64,000 bases of DNA from Nevskia soli DSM 19509 (GCF_000711955.1 NZ_JONR01000020.1:45055-109054), one strand, 5' to 3'; positions 16,602 through 25,257 are shown, numbered from the stretch's first letter. The notes: generated from the sequence alone by a model not told the origin. Program-made: numbers and translations.

Positions 16602-18137
16602 CTATTGTGCCTGTTTTCGCGCGGATTTCACGCGCCCCGGCGATTTACGCTTCGCAACCGGGCCGGCGCGGGCCGGTTTCGGGGCTGTCGCGATCCCTGC
16701 CGCGCTTTCCAGTTCGACCAGGGCCTGGGCCATCAGGTCCAGCAGGTGCTCGATATCCGGCACAGCGTCGAGATAGGCGGTGAGGCCCACGTCCAGCTGG
16801 TCGCGGTAGCTCAGCACGGTGATGTTCAGGGCCAGCCCGTGGTACGGAATGCTGATCGGATAATTGGCCAGCAGGGGCGCACCCGCCAGGTACAGCGTCA
16901 CCGGCGGCCCGGGCACGTTGGAGATGAGCACGTTGACCGGTGGTTTGAGGCGGTCGCTGTTGACGAAATTCTCGTACAGCCGCGCGGCCCGTGCCATCAG
17001 CGCCGGCGTCGGTAGTTCCATCCAGTCCATCAGCATCTTCGCCGGCACGGCGCGGTGCACGCGCTTCAGCTTGCCGGTGCTGCGGCTGACCGCGGCGACC
17101 CGTTGCAGGGGATCGGCATACTGCGTCGGCAGCTCCACCGTCAGCATGGCGATGCGGTTGCCGCCCGCCTGACGGTGTTCGCGGCTGCGCACCGAGATCG
17201 GCACCGCCGCCACCAGCGGACGCTCGGGCAGTTCGTCCTTTTCCAGCAGGTACTGACGCAGGGCCCCGGCGCAGATCGCCAGCACCGCATCGTTGACGGT
17301 GATGCTCAACGCGCGCTTCAGGGCCTTGATGCGCGGCAGCGAAAGGGAGCGGAAGGCGTAGCTGCGCCGGGCGTCGATGGAGACGTTGAAGCGCGTGCGC
17401 GGCGCCGGCTTGAACGACTCCGGCAGCAGGGCCGGGTCCGCCCCTTCAGCCGGGGGTGTCGGGGCATCGGGGGCGGGTTCACCACGCCCTATCAGGGCCT
17501 TGCCCAGTTGCCAGGCCACCGGTGCGCTGCTGCGCACCAGCCCGACGAACTGGCGGTGACGGCTCCAGGCCTGCTTGGCGGTGAACAGGAGCCGGTCGAT
17601 GACCTGCGGCAGCTCGTCCGGGTCCCACTGCGCCACCGGCGGCGGCAGCGGTGCGGCGATGGCCTCGAGATCGAGCAGCTTGCTCAGCAGCTCGGCGCCG
17701 GAGACGCCGTCGATGCAGGCGTGGTGGATGATGGAGATGCAGGCGGCGCGTTTGCGCGACAGGCCTTCCACGTAATAGAAGGCCCACAGCGGCCGGTCGC
17801 GCGGCAGCGCGGTGCCCGCCAGTTCGGCCACCAGCTCGGCCAGTTGCGCATCGCGCCCGGGCGCCTTGAGCTGCACTTTCCGCACATGCAGGTCGAAGCG
17901 GAAGTCGGGGTCCTCGATCCAGAATGGCGGCACCAGGTTGAGCGGCATGCTCACCAGGCGGCGGCGGAAACTCGGCAGCAGGTGCAGGCGCTCGGCGATG
18001 CGCTGGCGCACCGTTTCGAAGCCGAAGCCCTGCGGCGCCCGCGCCAGGTCGAGCAAGGTGACCCCGCCGATATGCATCGGCGCATCGGCGGTCTCGAGAT
18101 TGAGAAACATCGAGTCCATGCCGCTGAGCTGCTTCAT
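16602..18137 (-). CDS. Wax ester synthase/diacylglycerol acyltransferase (WS/DGAT)
   Basis: A 511-residue bifunctional-type acyltransferase. The catalytic HHxxxDG motif is HHACIDG, near residue 138, and the family N-terminus MDSMFLNLE follows shortly after the start. ATG 18137 is chosen because AGGAGGTGAATGCG lies directly upstream. Members make storage wax esters or triacylglycerols from acyl-CoA at the membrane. The last 30 residues are Lys/Arg/Ala/Pro rich, possibly for surface or membrane contact. A divergent hydrolase-TetR pair is 226 bp away. Confidence 0.93.
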   Translation of the reverse strand: MKQLSGMDSMFLNLETADAPMHIGGVTLLDLARAPQGFGFETVRQRIAERLHLLPSFRRRLVSMPLNLVPPFWIEDPDFRFDLHVRKVQLKAPGRDAQLAELVAELAGTALPRDRPLWAFYYVEGLSRKRAACISIIHHACIDGVSGAELLSKLLDLEAIAAPLPPPVAQWDPDELPQVIDRLLFTAKQAWSRHRQFVGLVRSSAPVAWQLGKALIGRGEPAPDAPTPPAEGADPALLPESFKPAPRTRFNVSIDARRSYAFRSLSLPRIKALKRALSITVNDAVLAICAGALRQYLLEKDELPERPLVAAVPISVRSREHRQAGGNRIAMLTVELPTQYADPLQRVAAVSRSTGKLKRVHRAVPAKMLMDWMELPTPALMARAARLYENFVNSDRLKPPVNVLISNVPGPPVTLYLAGAPLLANYPISIPYHGLALNITVLSYRDQLDVGLTAYLDAVPDIEHLLDLMAQALVELESAAGIATAPKPARAGPVAKRKSPGRVKSARKQAQ

Positions 18138-18328
18138 CGCATTCACCTCCTGTGTCTGCGCCCCCATTGTGCCGACGAAGGCCGCACGTCGCTACCACCC
18201 ATCCTGGTTGTCTCCATACGCGGGTGCCGCAGAGCGGAGATTCCCGCGCGGTGCGGGACGCCGGCAAGAACCAGTACAGGCGATCGGCCCCGCCGGTACT
18301 TGCGCTTCGCCTGTCCCCGGATTAATTT

Positions 18329-18355
18329 ATGACTGACTGGTCGGTCATTTATAAT
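18329..18355 (+). promoter_or_regulatory. TetR-type operator and -10 box of the hydrolase-tetR operon
   Basis: ATGACTGACTGGTCGGTCAT (18329-18348) is an imperfect dyad of the ATGACyGACy/rGTCrGTCAT type used by many TetR repressors. A consensus TATAAT follows at 18350-18355, seven bases before the hydrolase ATG at 18363. Transcription would therefore start at or next to the ATG, giving a leaderless mRNA. There is no ribosome-binding site in the gap. Repressor bound here would block the promoter; the TetR gene at 19156 is the obvious candidate (inference). Confidence 0.72.
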
Positions 18356-18362
18356 TCACGCC

Positions 18363-19166
18363 ATGAGCCAACATTTCTTCGAACCGCTTGGCCTCTCCTA
18401 TCGCAGCGAAGGGGAAGGCCCGGTGCTGGTGCTCCTCTCCGCCAATCCCGGCGAAAGCCGCGATTTCGATGCCATCGCACCGCAGCTGGCACAACGCTTC
18501 CGCCTGATCCGGCTGGACTGGCCCGGTTACGGCAGCAGTCCTGCGCCGCGGCCGCCCGCGCAGGCTGGCGCGAGTCACTTCCTGGAATGCTTCGACGCCT
18601 TCATGGAGGACCTGGATATCCACGAGGCCCACCTTCTCGGCAACTCGGTCGGCGCCAACGTCGCCGTCCGCTATGCCCTGCGCCGGCCGCAACGCGTGCG
18701 CAGCCTGGTGCTGGTCTCGCCCGGCGGCTTCACCACGCACAATGCCTTCACCCGCGCCTTCTGCACTCTGCAAGGCCAGGTCTGGTTCAAGCGCCTCCTC
18801 GGCAGCGGCTTCACGCGTTACTACCTGCGCAGGCGCAATTCCTGGACGCAGGCGATGATCAGTCGTGCCGGCCATGAGCAGGCCGCCGGCGATGCCTTGC
18901 AGGTCAATGCCGCGGTCTGGCGCAGCTTCCTCGAGCCGCAGCATGACTTGCGTACCAGCGCCCGCGCCCTGCGCATCCCGGCCCTGGTGGTGAGCGGCAA
19001 ACACGATCCGGTGCTGCCGCCGAAGACCGACGGCCGCAATGCCACCGGTGCCATTCCCGGCGCGCGGCAGGTGATACTCGACTGCGGCCACGCGCCGTTC
19101 GCCGAATTGCCGGAGCAGTTTCTCGAAACCGTCGGCGGCTTCTGGACGGCCCACCATGTCGCGTGA
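18363..19166 (+). CDS. Alpha/beta hydrolase
   Basis: A 267-residue alpha/beta-hydrolase with nucleophile elbow GNSVGAN (about Ser102), an oxyanion-side LLSANPGESRDFD, a late acid in SGKHDPVLPP and catalytic His in DCGHAPFAELPE. It resembles the haloalkane dehalogenase/epoxide hydrolase/meta-cleavage hydrolase superfamily, but the substrate cannot be told. It probably shares an operon with the TetR gene, which overlaps its end by 11 bp, and appears to be translated from a leaderless message. Confidence 0.88.
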   Translation: MSQHFFEPLGLSYRSEGEGPVLVLLSANPGESRDFDAIAPQLAQRFRLIRLDWPGYGSSPAPRPPAQAGASHFLECFDAFMEDLDIHEAHLLGNSVGANVAVRYALRRPQRVRSLVLVSPGGFTTHNAFTRAFCTLQGQVWFKRLLGSGFTRYYLRRRNSWTQAMISRAGHEQAAGDALQVNAAVWRSFLEPQHDLRTSARALRIPALVVSGKHDPVLPPKTDGRNATGAIPGARQVILDCGHAPFAELPEQFLETVGGFWTAHHVA

Positions 19167-19692
19167 CGGCAGCGCCACCCGCGAACGCCTGCTCGATGCC
19201 GGCCTGCAGCTCGCACATGCCGGCGCCTTCTCCACCCTGCGGGTGGACGAGGTGGTCAACGCCGCAGGCGTGGCCAAGGGCACCTTCTACGTCCACTTCG
19301 CCACGCGCGAGGACTTCCTGGTCGCACTGCATCGCCGCTTCCACGATCAGTTGGCCGAACGCATCGATCGCGCCGTCGTCGGCCTGGCTCTGGGCATGCC
19401 GCGTCTGCTGCGCGGCAGCCTGGCCTACCTCGACGGCTGCGGTGAGCAACGCGGCATCAAGGCCATGCTGCTCGGCGCGCGCGCGGAGCCGGCGATCCAG
19501 CAGGCGGTGTCGGCGCAGAACGCGCGCTTCGCCCGGCTCGCCGCCGATGAGTTCAAGGCGGCCGACTGGCCGGCGCCGCAGCAGGCCGCCCAGCTATGGG
19601 TCGGCATGGTGGCCGAGGCGGCGATTGCCGAGGCCGAAGCGAAGCGCAAGCTGCCGACCATGCGCCAGGCCCTGGCTCGTTTTCTGAGCTAG
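19156..19692 (+). CDS. TetR-family transcriptional repressor
   Basis: A 178-residue protein with an N-terminal TetR helix-turn-helix: STLRVDEVVNAAGVAKGTFYVHFATREDFLVAL spans roughly residues 26-58, with the diagnostic GTFYVHF. The rest is a helical ligand-binding domain of unknown specificity. It overlaps the upstream hydrolase gene, so it is likely to repress its own operon through the dyad at 18329 and possibly the divergent WS/DGAT gene. Confidence 0.9.
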   Translation: MSRDGSATRERLLDAGLQLAHAGAFSTLRVDEVVNAAGVAKGTFYVHFATREDFLVALHRRFHDQLAERIDRAVVGLALGMPRLLRGSLAYLDGCGEQRGIKAMLLGARAEPAIQQAVSAQNARFARLAADEFKAADWPAPQQAAQLWVGMVAEAAIAEAEAKRKLPTMRQALARFLS

Positions 19693-19706
19693 ACGGGAAG
19701 CAGGGT

Positions 19707-19760
19707 TGCTTGTTTGAACAGTCCGGTCAGGGATGACCGGTTGTTGGACAGGATGTCCAT
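19707..19760. repeat. 54-bp dispersed repeat, copy A
   Basis: TGCTTGTTTGAACAGTC, then a CCGGTC/GACCGG hairpin with loop AGGGAT, then a second small hairpin GGACA/TGTCC. The same arrangement recurs at 48511-48564, with the stem changed to CCCGAC/GTCGGG. It fills the space between the convergent tetR and CDF genes and could act as a bidirectional terminator, although no T-run is present. Confidence 0.8.
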
Positions 19761-19765
19761 GTCCA

Positions 19766-20674
19766 CTACATCCGATCCAGGCCTTCATCGCCGTAAGAGC
19801 AAGGATCGTCCGAAGGTTCCAGGTGCGTGAACGCGGTGACATAGGGCAGCTTCTCCGCCAGCCGCTGCTCCACCCGCTCCACCAGGTCGTGGCCCTGTTT
19901 CACCGTCCAGCTGCCAGGCACCAGCACATGGAAATTGACGAAACGGCGTGCCGCGGAACGGCGTGTGCGCACGGCGTGGAAGTCGACCCCCTCGGTGCGG
20001 AATTCGCCCAGCACCGCATGCAGCACGTTCTGCTCGTCCTCCGGCCAGGCCGCGTCCATCAGCCCCATCGCCGATTCCCGCACCAGCGTGTAGCCTTCCC
20101 ACAGCACGTTGGCCGCCACCAACAAGGCCACCAGCGGGTCCAGCCAGAGCCAGCCGGTCAGGGTCGCCAGGGCCACGCCGACGATCACGCCCAGCGTGGT
20201 CCACACATCCGCCATCAGGTGGCGCGAATCCGCCTGGAGGGAGATCGAGTGATGCCTGGCGCCGGCAAGCGCCAGCAGGCGCGCCACGGCGAAGTTGATC
20301 ACCGTCGCCACCGCGGCCACCGCCAGGCCGATATCCGCCTGTTGCAATTCGTGCGGCTTCCACAGGCCCGGCAGCGCCTGCACCACGATCACCGCCGCGG
20401 CCAGGAAGATCAGCATGCCCTCGAAGCCGCTGGAGAAATATTCCGCCTTGCTGTGGCCATAGGCATGCTCGTCGTCCGGCGGCTGCGCCGCCAGCCGCAG
20501 CATCAGCAATGCCATCACCGCGCCGCCGAGATTGGTGCAGGTCTCGAGCGCGTCCGACAGCAGGGCCACCGAGCCGGTCAGCTTCCAGGCGCCCAGCTTG
20601 AGCGCCAGCACGGCGAGCGCGGCGATCACCGACAGCCAGGCATAACGCGTCAACGAGAATCGGGAGGGACTCAC
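19766..20674 (-). CDS. Cation diffusion facilitator metal exporter
   Basis: A 302-residue CDF-family proton-coupled divalent metal exporter. The first 200 residues contain about six membrane helices with LTGSVALLSDALET in TM2 and HLMADVWTTLGV in TM5, the usual metal-site positions. The C-terminal ~90 residues form the cytoplasmic metal-binding domain ending in FTHLEPSDDP. Histidine-rich loops are lacking, so Zn, Fe, Co or Mn cannot be distinguished. Start is GTG 20674, eight bases after the stop of the upstream molybdopterin gene, so the two are cotranscribed. Confidence 0.92.
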   Translation of the reverse strand: MSPSRFSLTRYAWLSVIAALAVLALKLGAWKLTGSVALLSDALETCTNLGGAVMALLMLRLAAQPPDDEHAYGHSKAEYFSSGFEGMLIFLAAAVIVVQALPGLWKPHELQQADIGLAVAAVATVINFAVARLLALAGARHHSISLQADSRHLMADVWTTLGVIVGVALATLTGWLWLDPLVALLVAANVLWEGYTLVRESAMGLMDAAWPEDEQNVLHAVLGEFRTEGVDFHAVRTRRSAARRFVNFHVLVPGSWTVKQGHDLVERVEQRLAEKLPYVTAFTHLEPSDDPCSYGDEGLDRM

Positions 20675-20682
20675 TTGGTCTG

Positions 20683-21777
20683 CTATTCCTTGAGTACACC
20701 GGCATTGCGCAGAAACAAGGCCTGGTTTTCCAGCAAGCCGCGCTGGCCGGACAGGCGCAGGCCGTCAACCTGCGCCGCCAGGCGGCGCCCGTTGTCGAAG
20801 TCGCGATAAAAGCGTGTTGCCGACAGGGCCACGTCCGCCATCACCGCATCGCGCAGATCGGCGCCCGCGAAACTCACGCCTTCCAGGTCGGCTCCGCTGA
20901 AGTCGCAGCCGCGCAGGTCGGCCCCTTCGAAGTTGCTCAGCGAAAGATTGGCGCCACGGAAATTGGCGCCCGCCAGCATCGCCTTGCGGAATGAGCAGTA
21001 CTTCAATTGCAAGCCGGAAAGATCGCGCGAAGCCGGCTGCCAGCCGCCAAGCCGCGCCTTCAACAACACCCGGCCGCGAAAAGGACCGAAGTCCTTCGCG
21101 TTGCGAAGGTCCTGCGTCTCTTCGGGCGTCGCCACGCGCGTTTCATCGAAGCGTTGTTCCAGCAGCGGATCCGCCTCGTTGTGGTAAGCACTCTCGCGTT
21201 CCCAGTAACCGGGGGTGTCCTCGGCCAGCAGCTCGATCCGTGCCAGCCACTTCAGGCTCTTGTAGAAGTAGCGGCCCGGCGTGACCGTGCGCAGCGGGCC
21301 GCCGTGTTCGGTCGACAGCGGCACGCCGTCCATCTCGTGGACCAGCCAGGTCTGCGCCAGGGCCAGGTCCAGCGGCAGGGAGGTATCGTGCGCCCGCACG
21401 CTGTGCGCGACGAAGCGGACATAACGGGCCGAGTCCGCGACCCCCATCTGCGCCAGCAGTACCGACAATGGCATGCCGCGCATCGATACCGCGCGGCGCG
21501 ACCAGCCGGTCACGCAATGGATGTCGATGGTGCGGGTCCGCTGCGGCAGTGCCAGCACTTCGGCCAGGGTGAAGGTACGCAAGCGCTCCACTAGGCCGCC
21601 GATCTCGACCGTGCAGCTGTCCGCGCTCAGCCCAGGAGCGGGAATCATCTCCCCCACCACCGGAAACTTGTCAGTGGCCGCCTGCCCGGGAGGCAGCCAG
21701 CTGGCGGAAGCTTCGGCGCTCACGATGTCTTGCCGTCTCGAATCATGTGCGAATTGTAAAGGCGTCGCTTCCAGCAC
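20683..21777 (-). CDS. Sulfite-oxidase-like molybdopterin domain fused to pentapeptide repeats
   Basis: A 364-residue protein. Residues about 35-205 form an oxidoreductase molybdopterin-binding domain of the sulfite oxidase/MsrP type, with the Mo-ligand cysteine Cys88 in DIHCVTGWSR and EHGGPLRTVTPGRYFYKS. Residues about 250-325 are pentapeptide repeats (A-N/D-L/F pattern: GANFRGANL, EGADLRGCDF, SGADLEGVSF, AGADLRD). No Tat or Sec signal is visible, so it looks cytoplasmic, unlike MsrP. The start is uncertain: GTG 21777 or GTG 21723. It is probably cotranscribed with the CDF exporter. The fusion is unusual and the function unknown. Confidence 0.82.
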   Translation of the reverse strand: MLEATPLQFAHDSRRQDIVSAEASASWLPPGQAATDKFPVVGEMIPAPGLSADSCTVEIGGLVERLRTFTLAEVLALPQRTRTIDIHCVTGWSRRAVSMRGMPLSVLLAQMGVADSARYVRFVAHSVRAHDTSLPLDLALAQTWLVHEMDGVPLSTEHGGPLRTVTPGRYFYKSLKWLARIELLAEDTPGYWERESAYHNEADPLLEQRFDETRVATPEETQDLRNAKDFGPFRGRVLLKARLGGWQPASRDLSGLQLKYCSFRKAMLAGANFRGANLSLSNFEGADLRGCDFSGADLEGVSFAGADLRDAVMADVALSATRFYRDFDNGRRLAAQVDGLRLSGQRGLLENQALFLRNAGVLKE

Positions 21778-21934
21778 GGTGGTCTGGGAATGACTTCGTT
21801 TCGCACTCGCGTCCGGAAAAGAGGCGCCCGGAGGCTGTTGCCATAAACTTCAAAGCCACCCCAAACTCCGTTCGCTCCGAGTGCCCGCGAAGCGGGTGTA
21901 TCGAGGAGCCAGCACGGAACCATCTCCCATCGTC

Positions 21935-21954
21935 ATTCCGGCGAAAGCCGGAAT
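21935..21954. repeat. dRS3-like palindrome
   Basis: ATTCCGGC, loop GAAA, GCCGGAAT, embedded in CGTCATTCCGG...CCGGAATCCAGGC. This matches the widespread short palindromes of the ATTCC(N)GGAAT type known from Neisseria (dRS3) and other proteobacteria. The same module with altered but matched arms occurs at 22447. Confidence 0.8.
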
Positions 21955-22054
21955 CCAGGCATAGATGAACTTGGGTGCCGGATGAACTCACTTTGGGCGC
22001 CGAATAGTAGGGCGGAATAAGCGAAGCGCATTCCGCCATGCTGGCTTTTACCGC

Positions 22055-22410
22055 TCGCTCTGAAACCTTCGCGTACGCGCTTGCACGCGGGTCATTGCCT
22101 GCGCTGTCTGAAACCCCGGTTCCGCCCTGATGGCGGGTTACTTTTCTTTGGGTTTCGCCCAAAGAAAAGTAACCAAAAGAAATGCGACCCGATGTCTGCG
22201 CCGAACAATCACCTGTCGGTGATTGTTCGGTCCCCTGCGCTTCTCGGCCAAGGTGGGGTTTTTGTACAGGCCATCCTTGGCCTGTACAAAAACGCTTCGG
22301 CATCCTGCCTCGCCCGCGTCTGCGCGCGGCTGTTCCACCTTGTCCTGCGATGCTCGGCGCAGCCACACGGGGAGGGAACGTCAAAAGCGCAAAACAACGT
22401 CAAAAGCCGA
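22055..22410 (+). repeat. Long hairpin-rich repeat, copy 2
   Basis: A near-identical relative of 14777-15130. H1 is at 22136-22174 (same 17-bp arms as copy 1). H2 at 22201-22230 is a perfect 13-bp stem, CCGAACAATCACC with GGTGATTGTTCGG around TGTC. H3 at 22258-22293 has perfect 15-bp arms GTTTTTGTACAGGCC. H2 and H3 stem bases differ from copy 1 in matched pairs. Confidence 0.9.
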
Positions 22411-22446
22411 AACGTCGCTCTTGAGCGCGCCCTATCCCTCTTCGTC

Positions 22447-22466
22447 ATCCCCGCGCAGGCGGGGAT
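22447..22466. repeat. dRS3-like palindrome
   Basis: ATCCCCGC, loop GCAG, GCGGGGAT, within CGTCATCCCCGC...GGGGATCCAG. It has the same frame as the element at 21935, with two arm positions exchanged in both arms. Confidence 0.78.
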
Positions 22467-22661
22467 CCAGTTTTGCTGACCTCAACGAACGGTATACAGC
22501 CCCGACTTTCGCCGCCTTTTTCCCGTGAAAAGGAACATCGCTCGCCGCATGCGTGCCAACAAAAACCCTTGGCACACATGGCACGCATGGGCAAAAACAG
22601 GGGTTTTGGTGAGTCGTATCTGCTTACGGTCAGCTACCGCACCGGATGCCGAATGGCTGTC

Positions 22662-23549
22662 TTAAACCCGCCAATGCTTCCGCATGAATTGCCCCAACTC
22701 GGCAATCGAGGCATCCGCCTCGGCCAGTTGCCCGGCATGCAGCTGGAAGTCATGCCACATGCCCTCGAACCGGTGCAGGCTCACCTCCACACCAGCAGCT
22801 TCGGCGCGCTGTGCCAGCCGCTCCGAGTCGCTGAGCAGGATCTCCTCGGTGCCGACGTGGATCATCATCGGCGGCAGCCCTTTGAGATTGTCGAACAGGG
22901 GCGAGATGCGGGGATCGCTGGTCGGGATGTTGCCGGCATACAGCTTCGCGCAGGCGCCGATCCAGGCGGGATTGAGCATCGGGTCGCGCTGGGCGCGGCT
23001 GCGGATGGTTTCTCCGCTTTGCGTGAGGTCCGCCCAGGGCGAGATCAGCACCAGGGCGGCGGGCGGGGGCAGGCCGGCATCGCGGATGGCGATGGCGACG
23101 GCCAGGGTCAGGTTGCCGCCGGCGGAGTCGCCGGCGATGGCCACCTGGCCCGCTTCGTTTTGCTCCAGCAGCCAGCGGTAGGCGGCGAGCGCATCGTCCA
23201 GCGCGGCGGGATAGGGATTTTCCGGGGCGAGGCGGTAGTCGGCGAGATAGGCTTCGGCGCCGGCGGCCTGACCCAGTTGCGCGGCGAGGGCGCCGTGGCT
23301 GGCGGGGCCGCCGAGGACATAGGCACCGCCATGCAGCAGCAGCAGCGCCTTGCCGGCCTGGGCACCGGGTGCGTGCAGGCGCAGGGCCGGCACGCCGTTC
23401 ATCTCCAGCCTGGTGGTTTCGGTGCCGCGCGGATATTTCGACAGCAGGCCGGCGGCCTTGGAGCCTTGGCGCTGGATGGAGATGGGCACGCGCGGCGAAA
23501 GCATGGGCTTGAACAGCAGCCGGATGACGGTGCGCAGGACGGTCTTCAT
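22662..23549 (-). CDS. HSL-family (alpha/beta) esterase
   Basis: A 295-residue hormone-sensitive-lipase-type esterase. The oxyanion motif HGGAYVLGG is near residue 75, the nucleophile is in GDSAGGN near residue 147, the acid is in the region of the MMIHVGTEEILLSDS segment, and His is in FEGMWHDFQL. ATG 23549 is used rather than the adjacent GTG because AAAGGGGCT gives good spacing. It lies 36 bp downstream of the monooxygenase: a ketone oxidised to an ester by the BVMO could be hydrolysed by this enzyme (inference). Confidence 0.9.
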   Translation of the reverse strand: MKTVLRTVIRLLFKPMLSPRVPISIQRQGSKAAGLLSKYPRGTETTRLEMNGVPALRLHAPGAQAGKALLLLHGGAYVLGGPASHGALAAQLGQAAGAEAYLADYRLAPENPYPAALDDALAAYRWLLEQNEAGQVAIAGDSAGGNLTLAVAIAIRDAGLPPPAALVLISPWADLTQSGETIRSRAQRDPMLNPAWIGACAKLYAGNIPTSDPRISPLFDNLKGLPPMMIHVGTEEILLSDSERLAQRAEAAGVEVSLHRFEGMWHDFQLHAGQLAEADASIAELGQFMRKHWRV

Positions 23550-23585
23550 CACAGCCCCTTTATTGTTTCCTCGGCGCGCAGCCTA

Positions 23586-25115
23586 TCAGGCCGCGCGCGC
23601 CAGCGCTTCGTCGGAGGCTTTGGCCGGGACGAGATGATAGTGGGCCAGGTTGGGCGTGCGGGTGAGGCGGCCGTATTCGCTCATGTAGCCCACCCAGGTA
23701 TTGGTATTGCGGCCATCAGCGGTGAGGTACCAGCTGTGGCAGCCGGCTTCGAACACGGTCTGCTTGTTGCGCTTTTGCAGCATGGCGTTGAACTCGTGCT
23801 GCACGTCGACGCGCACCTCGAGCGAGGCCAGCCCGCGGTCGCGCAGCACGGTTGCGGCCTGTGCGATGTAGCGCGTCTGCTGTTCCAGCATGTAGATGAT
23901 GGAGCCGGCGCCGAGGTTGGTGTTGGGGCCGTAGACCACGAACAGGTTGGGGAAGCCGCTGACGCTCATGCCGAGGTAGGCTTCGGCGCCGTTCTTCCAG
24001 CGTTCGCGCAGGCTGCGGCCGCCGAGGCCGTGGATTTCCATCGGCGCCAGGAATTCGGTGGAGGCGAAGCCGGTGCCGTAGACGATGGCATCGACTTCGC
24101 GCAGGGTGCCGTCCTCGGCGCGGATGCCGCCGGCGGTGACTTCGCGGATGCCTTCGCTGATCACTTCGACATGCGGCTGTGCCAGGGTGCGCATCCACTC
24201 GTTGGAGAGCAGGGTACGCTTGCAGCCCATCGGGTAGTCCGGCGTAAGCTTGGCGCGCAGGGCGCGGTTGCGTACCTGGAGATGCTTCAGCACCTCGGCG
24301 CTGGTGCGCAGGAAGGTCTTGGCGATGGTGCCGAGGATCGGCTTGCGCAGCAGGGCCGAGTTGAGCAGCTCGAAGGTCCAGAAGATGCGCATGCGATCGA
24401 AGTCGTGCAGCAGCGGGAAGGCCTCGATCAGCCTGCGCTCCCAGCGGCGGTAGGGCCGGTCCAGCTTGGGCACGCACCAGCCGGGTGAGCGCTGGTACAG
24501 GTGCAGCCGCTTCACTTCCTTGGCGATCTCCGGCACCAGCTGCACGGCGCTCGGACCGGTGCCGATCACCGCCACGGTCTTGCCCTTGAAGTCGTAGCCG
24601 TGGTCCCAGCGGGCGGAGTGGAAGGTGCGGCCCTTGAAGCCCTCCAGGCCCTTGAGCTGCGGAATCTGCGGCTGGTGCAACTGGCCCACGGCCGAGACCA
24701 GCATGTTCGCTTCCAGCACTTCGCCGCCCTTGAGGCGGATGCGCCACAGGCCGCGCGCCTCGTCGTAGTCGGCGCCCAGCACCTCGCAGCCGAAGCGCAC
24801 ATGGGACAGCAGGTCATGCTTGCGCGCGACGTGGCGCAGGTAGTCGAGGATCTCGGCCTGCTTGCCGTAGCGGCAGGACCAGGGGTAGTGCGGTTCGAAG
24901 GAGAAGGAGTAGAGGTGCGAGGGCACGTCGCAGGCGGCGCCGGGATAGGTGTTCTCGCGCCACACGCCGCCGACGTCCTGGGCCTTTTCCAGGATGGTGA
25001 ACGACTCGATGCCGGCCTGTTTCAGCGAGTGGCCCATGCTGAGGCCGCCGAAGCCGCTGCCGATGATCACCACGGAAGGGCCCGCACCATTTGCCTGCTT
25101 TGCGCTCACGTTCAT
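23586..25115 (-). CDS. Flavin-containing/Baeyer-Villiger-type monooxygenase
   Basis: A 509-residue two-dinucleotide-fold monooxygenase. The FAD site is GSGFGGLSMG near residue 18 and the NADPH site is GTGPSAVQ near residue 185. Between them is the Baeyer-Villiger fingerprint FKGRTFHSARWDH, matching FxGxxxHxxxW(P/D). It would insert oxygen into ketones with NADPH and FAD. It forms an operon with the esterase at 22662 and is divergent from an AraC regulator 142 bp away. Confidence 0.92.
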   Translation of the reverse strand: MNVSAKQANGAGPSVVIIGSGFGGLSMGHSLKQAGIESFTILEKAQDVGGVWRENTYPGAACDVPSHLYSFSFEPHYPWSCRYGKQAEILDYLRHVARKHDLLSHVRFGCEVLGADYDEARGLWRIRLKGGEVLEANMLVSAVGQLHQPQIPQLKGLEGFKGRTFHSARWDHGYDFKGKTVAVIGTGPSAVQLVPEIAKEVKRLHLYQRSPGWCVPKLDRPYRRWERRLIEAFPLLHDFDRMRIFWTFELLNSALLRKPILGTIAKTFLRTSAEVLKHLQVRNRALRAKLTPDYPMGCKRTLLSNEWMRTLAQPHVEVISEGIREVTAGGIRAEDGTLREVDAIVYGTGFASTEFLAPMEIHGLGGRSLRERWKNGAEAYLGMSVSGFPNLFVVYGPNTNLGAGSIIYMLEQQTRYIAQAATVLRDRGLASLEVRVDVQHEFNAMLQKRNKQTVFEAGCHSWYLTADGRNTNTWVGYMSEYGRLTRTPNLAHYHLVPAKASDEALARAA

Positions 25116-25257
25116 CTATATCTCCTCCAGCCCGCTCCATCGCGAACTTGTAGGCCAGCTTAGGGCGCGGGAAACGGCCGGGTTATGGCGTTTCGGGACA
25201 AAATATTGATAATTGAGGACAGAGGGGCAAAAACGTCGGTCATTTTGAGGAGGCAGG

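Larger units (their letters stand above)
21778..22661. other. 884-bp gene-free stretch with repeats
   Basis: No supported gene. It holds a dRS3-like palindrome (21935-21954), the second copy of the long hairpin repeat (22055-22410) and another dRS3-like palindrome (22447-22466). From 22480 to 22661 I see only unremarkable sequence upstream of the convergent end of the esterase gene. Confidence 0.8.

Noticed and set aside
14777..22410. Repeated units considered as a CRISPR array
   Set aside because: Copies are about 350 bp, few, and far apart, with no regular short spacers and no cas genes.
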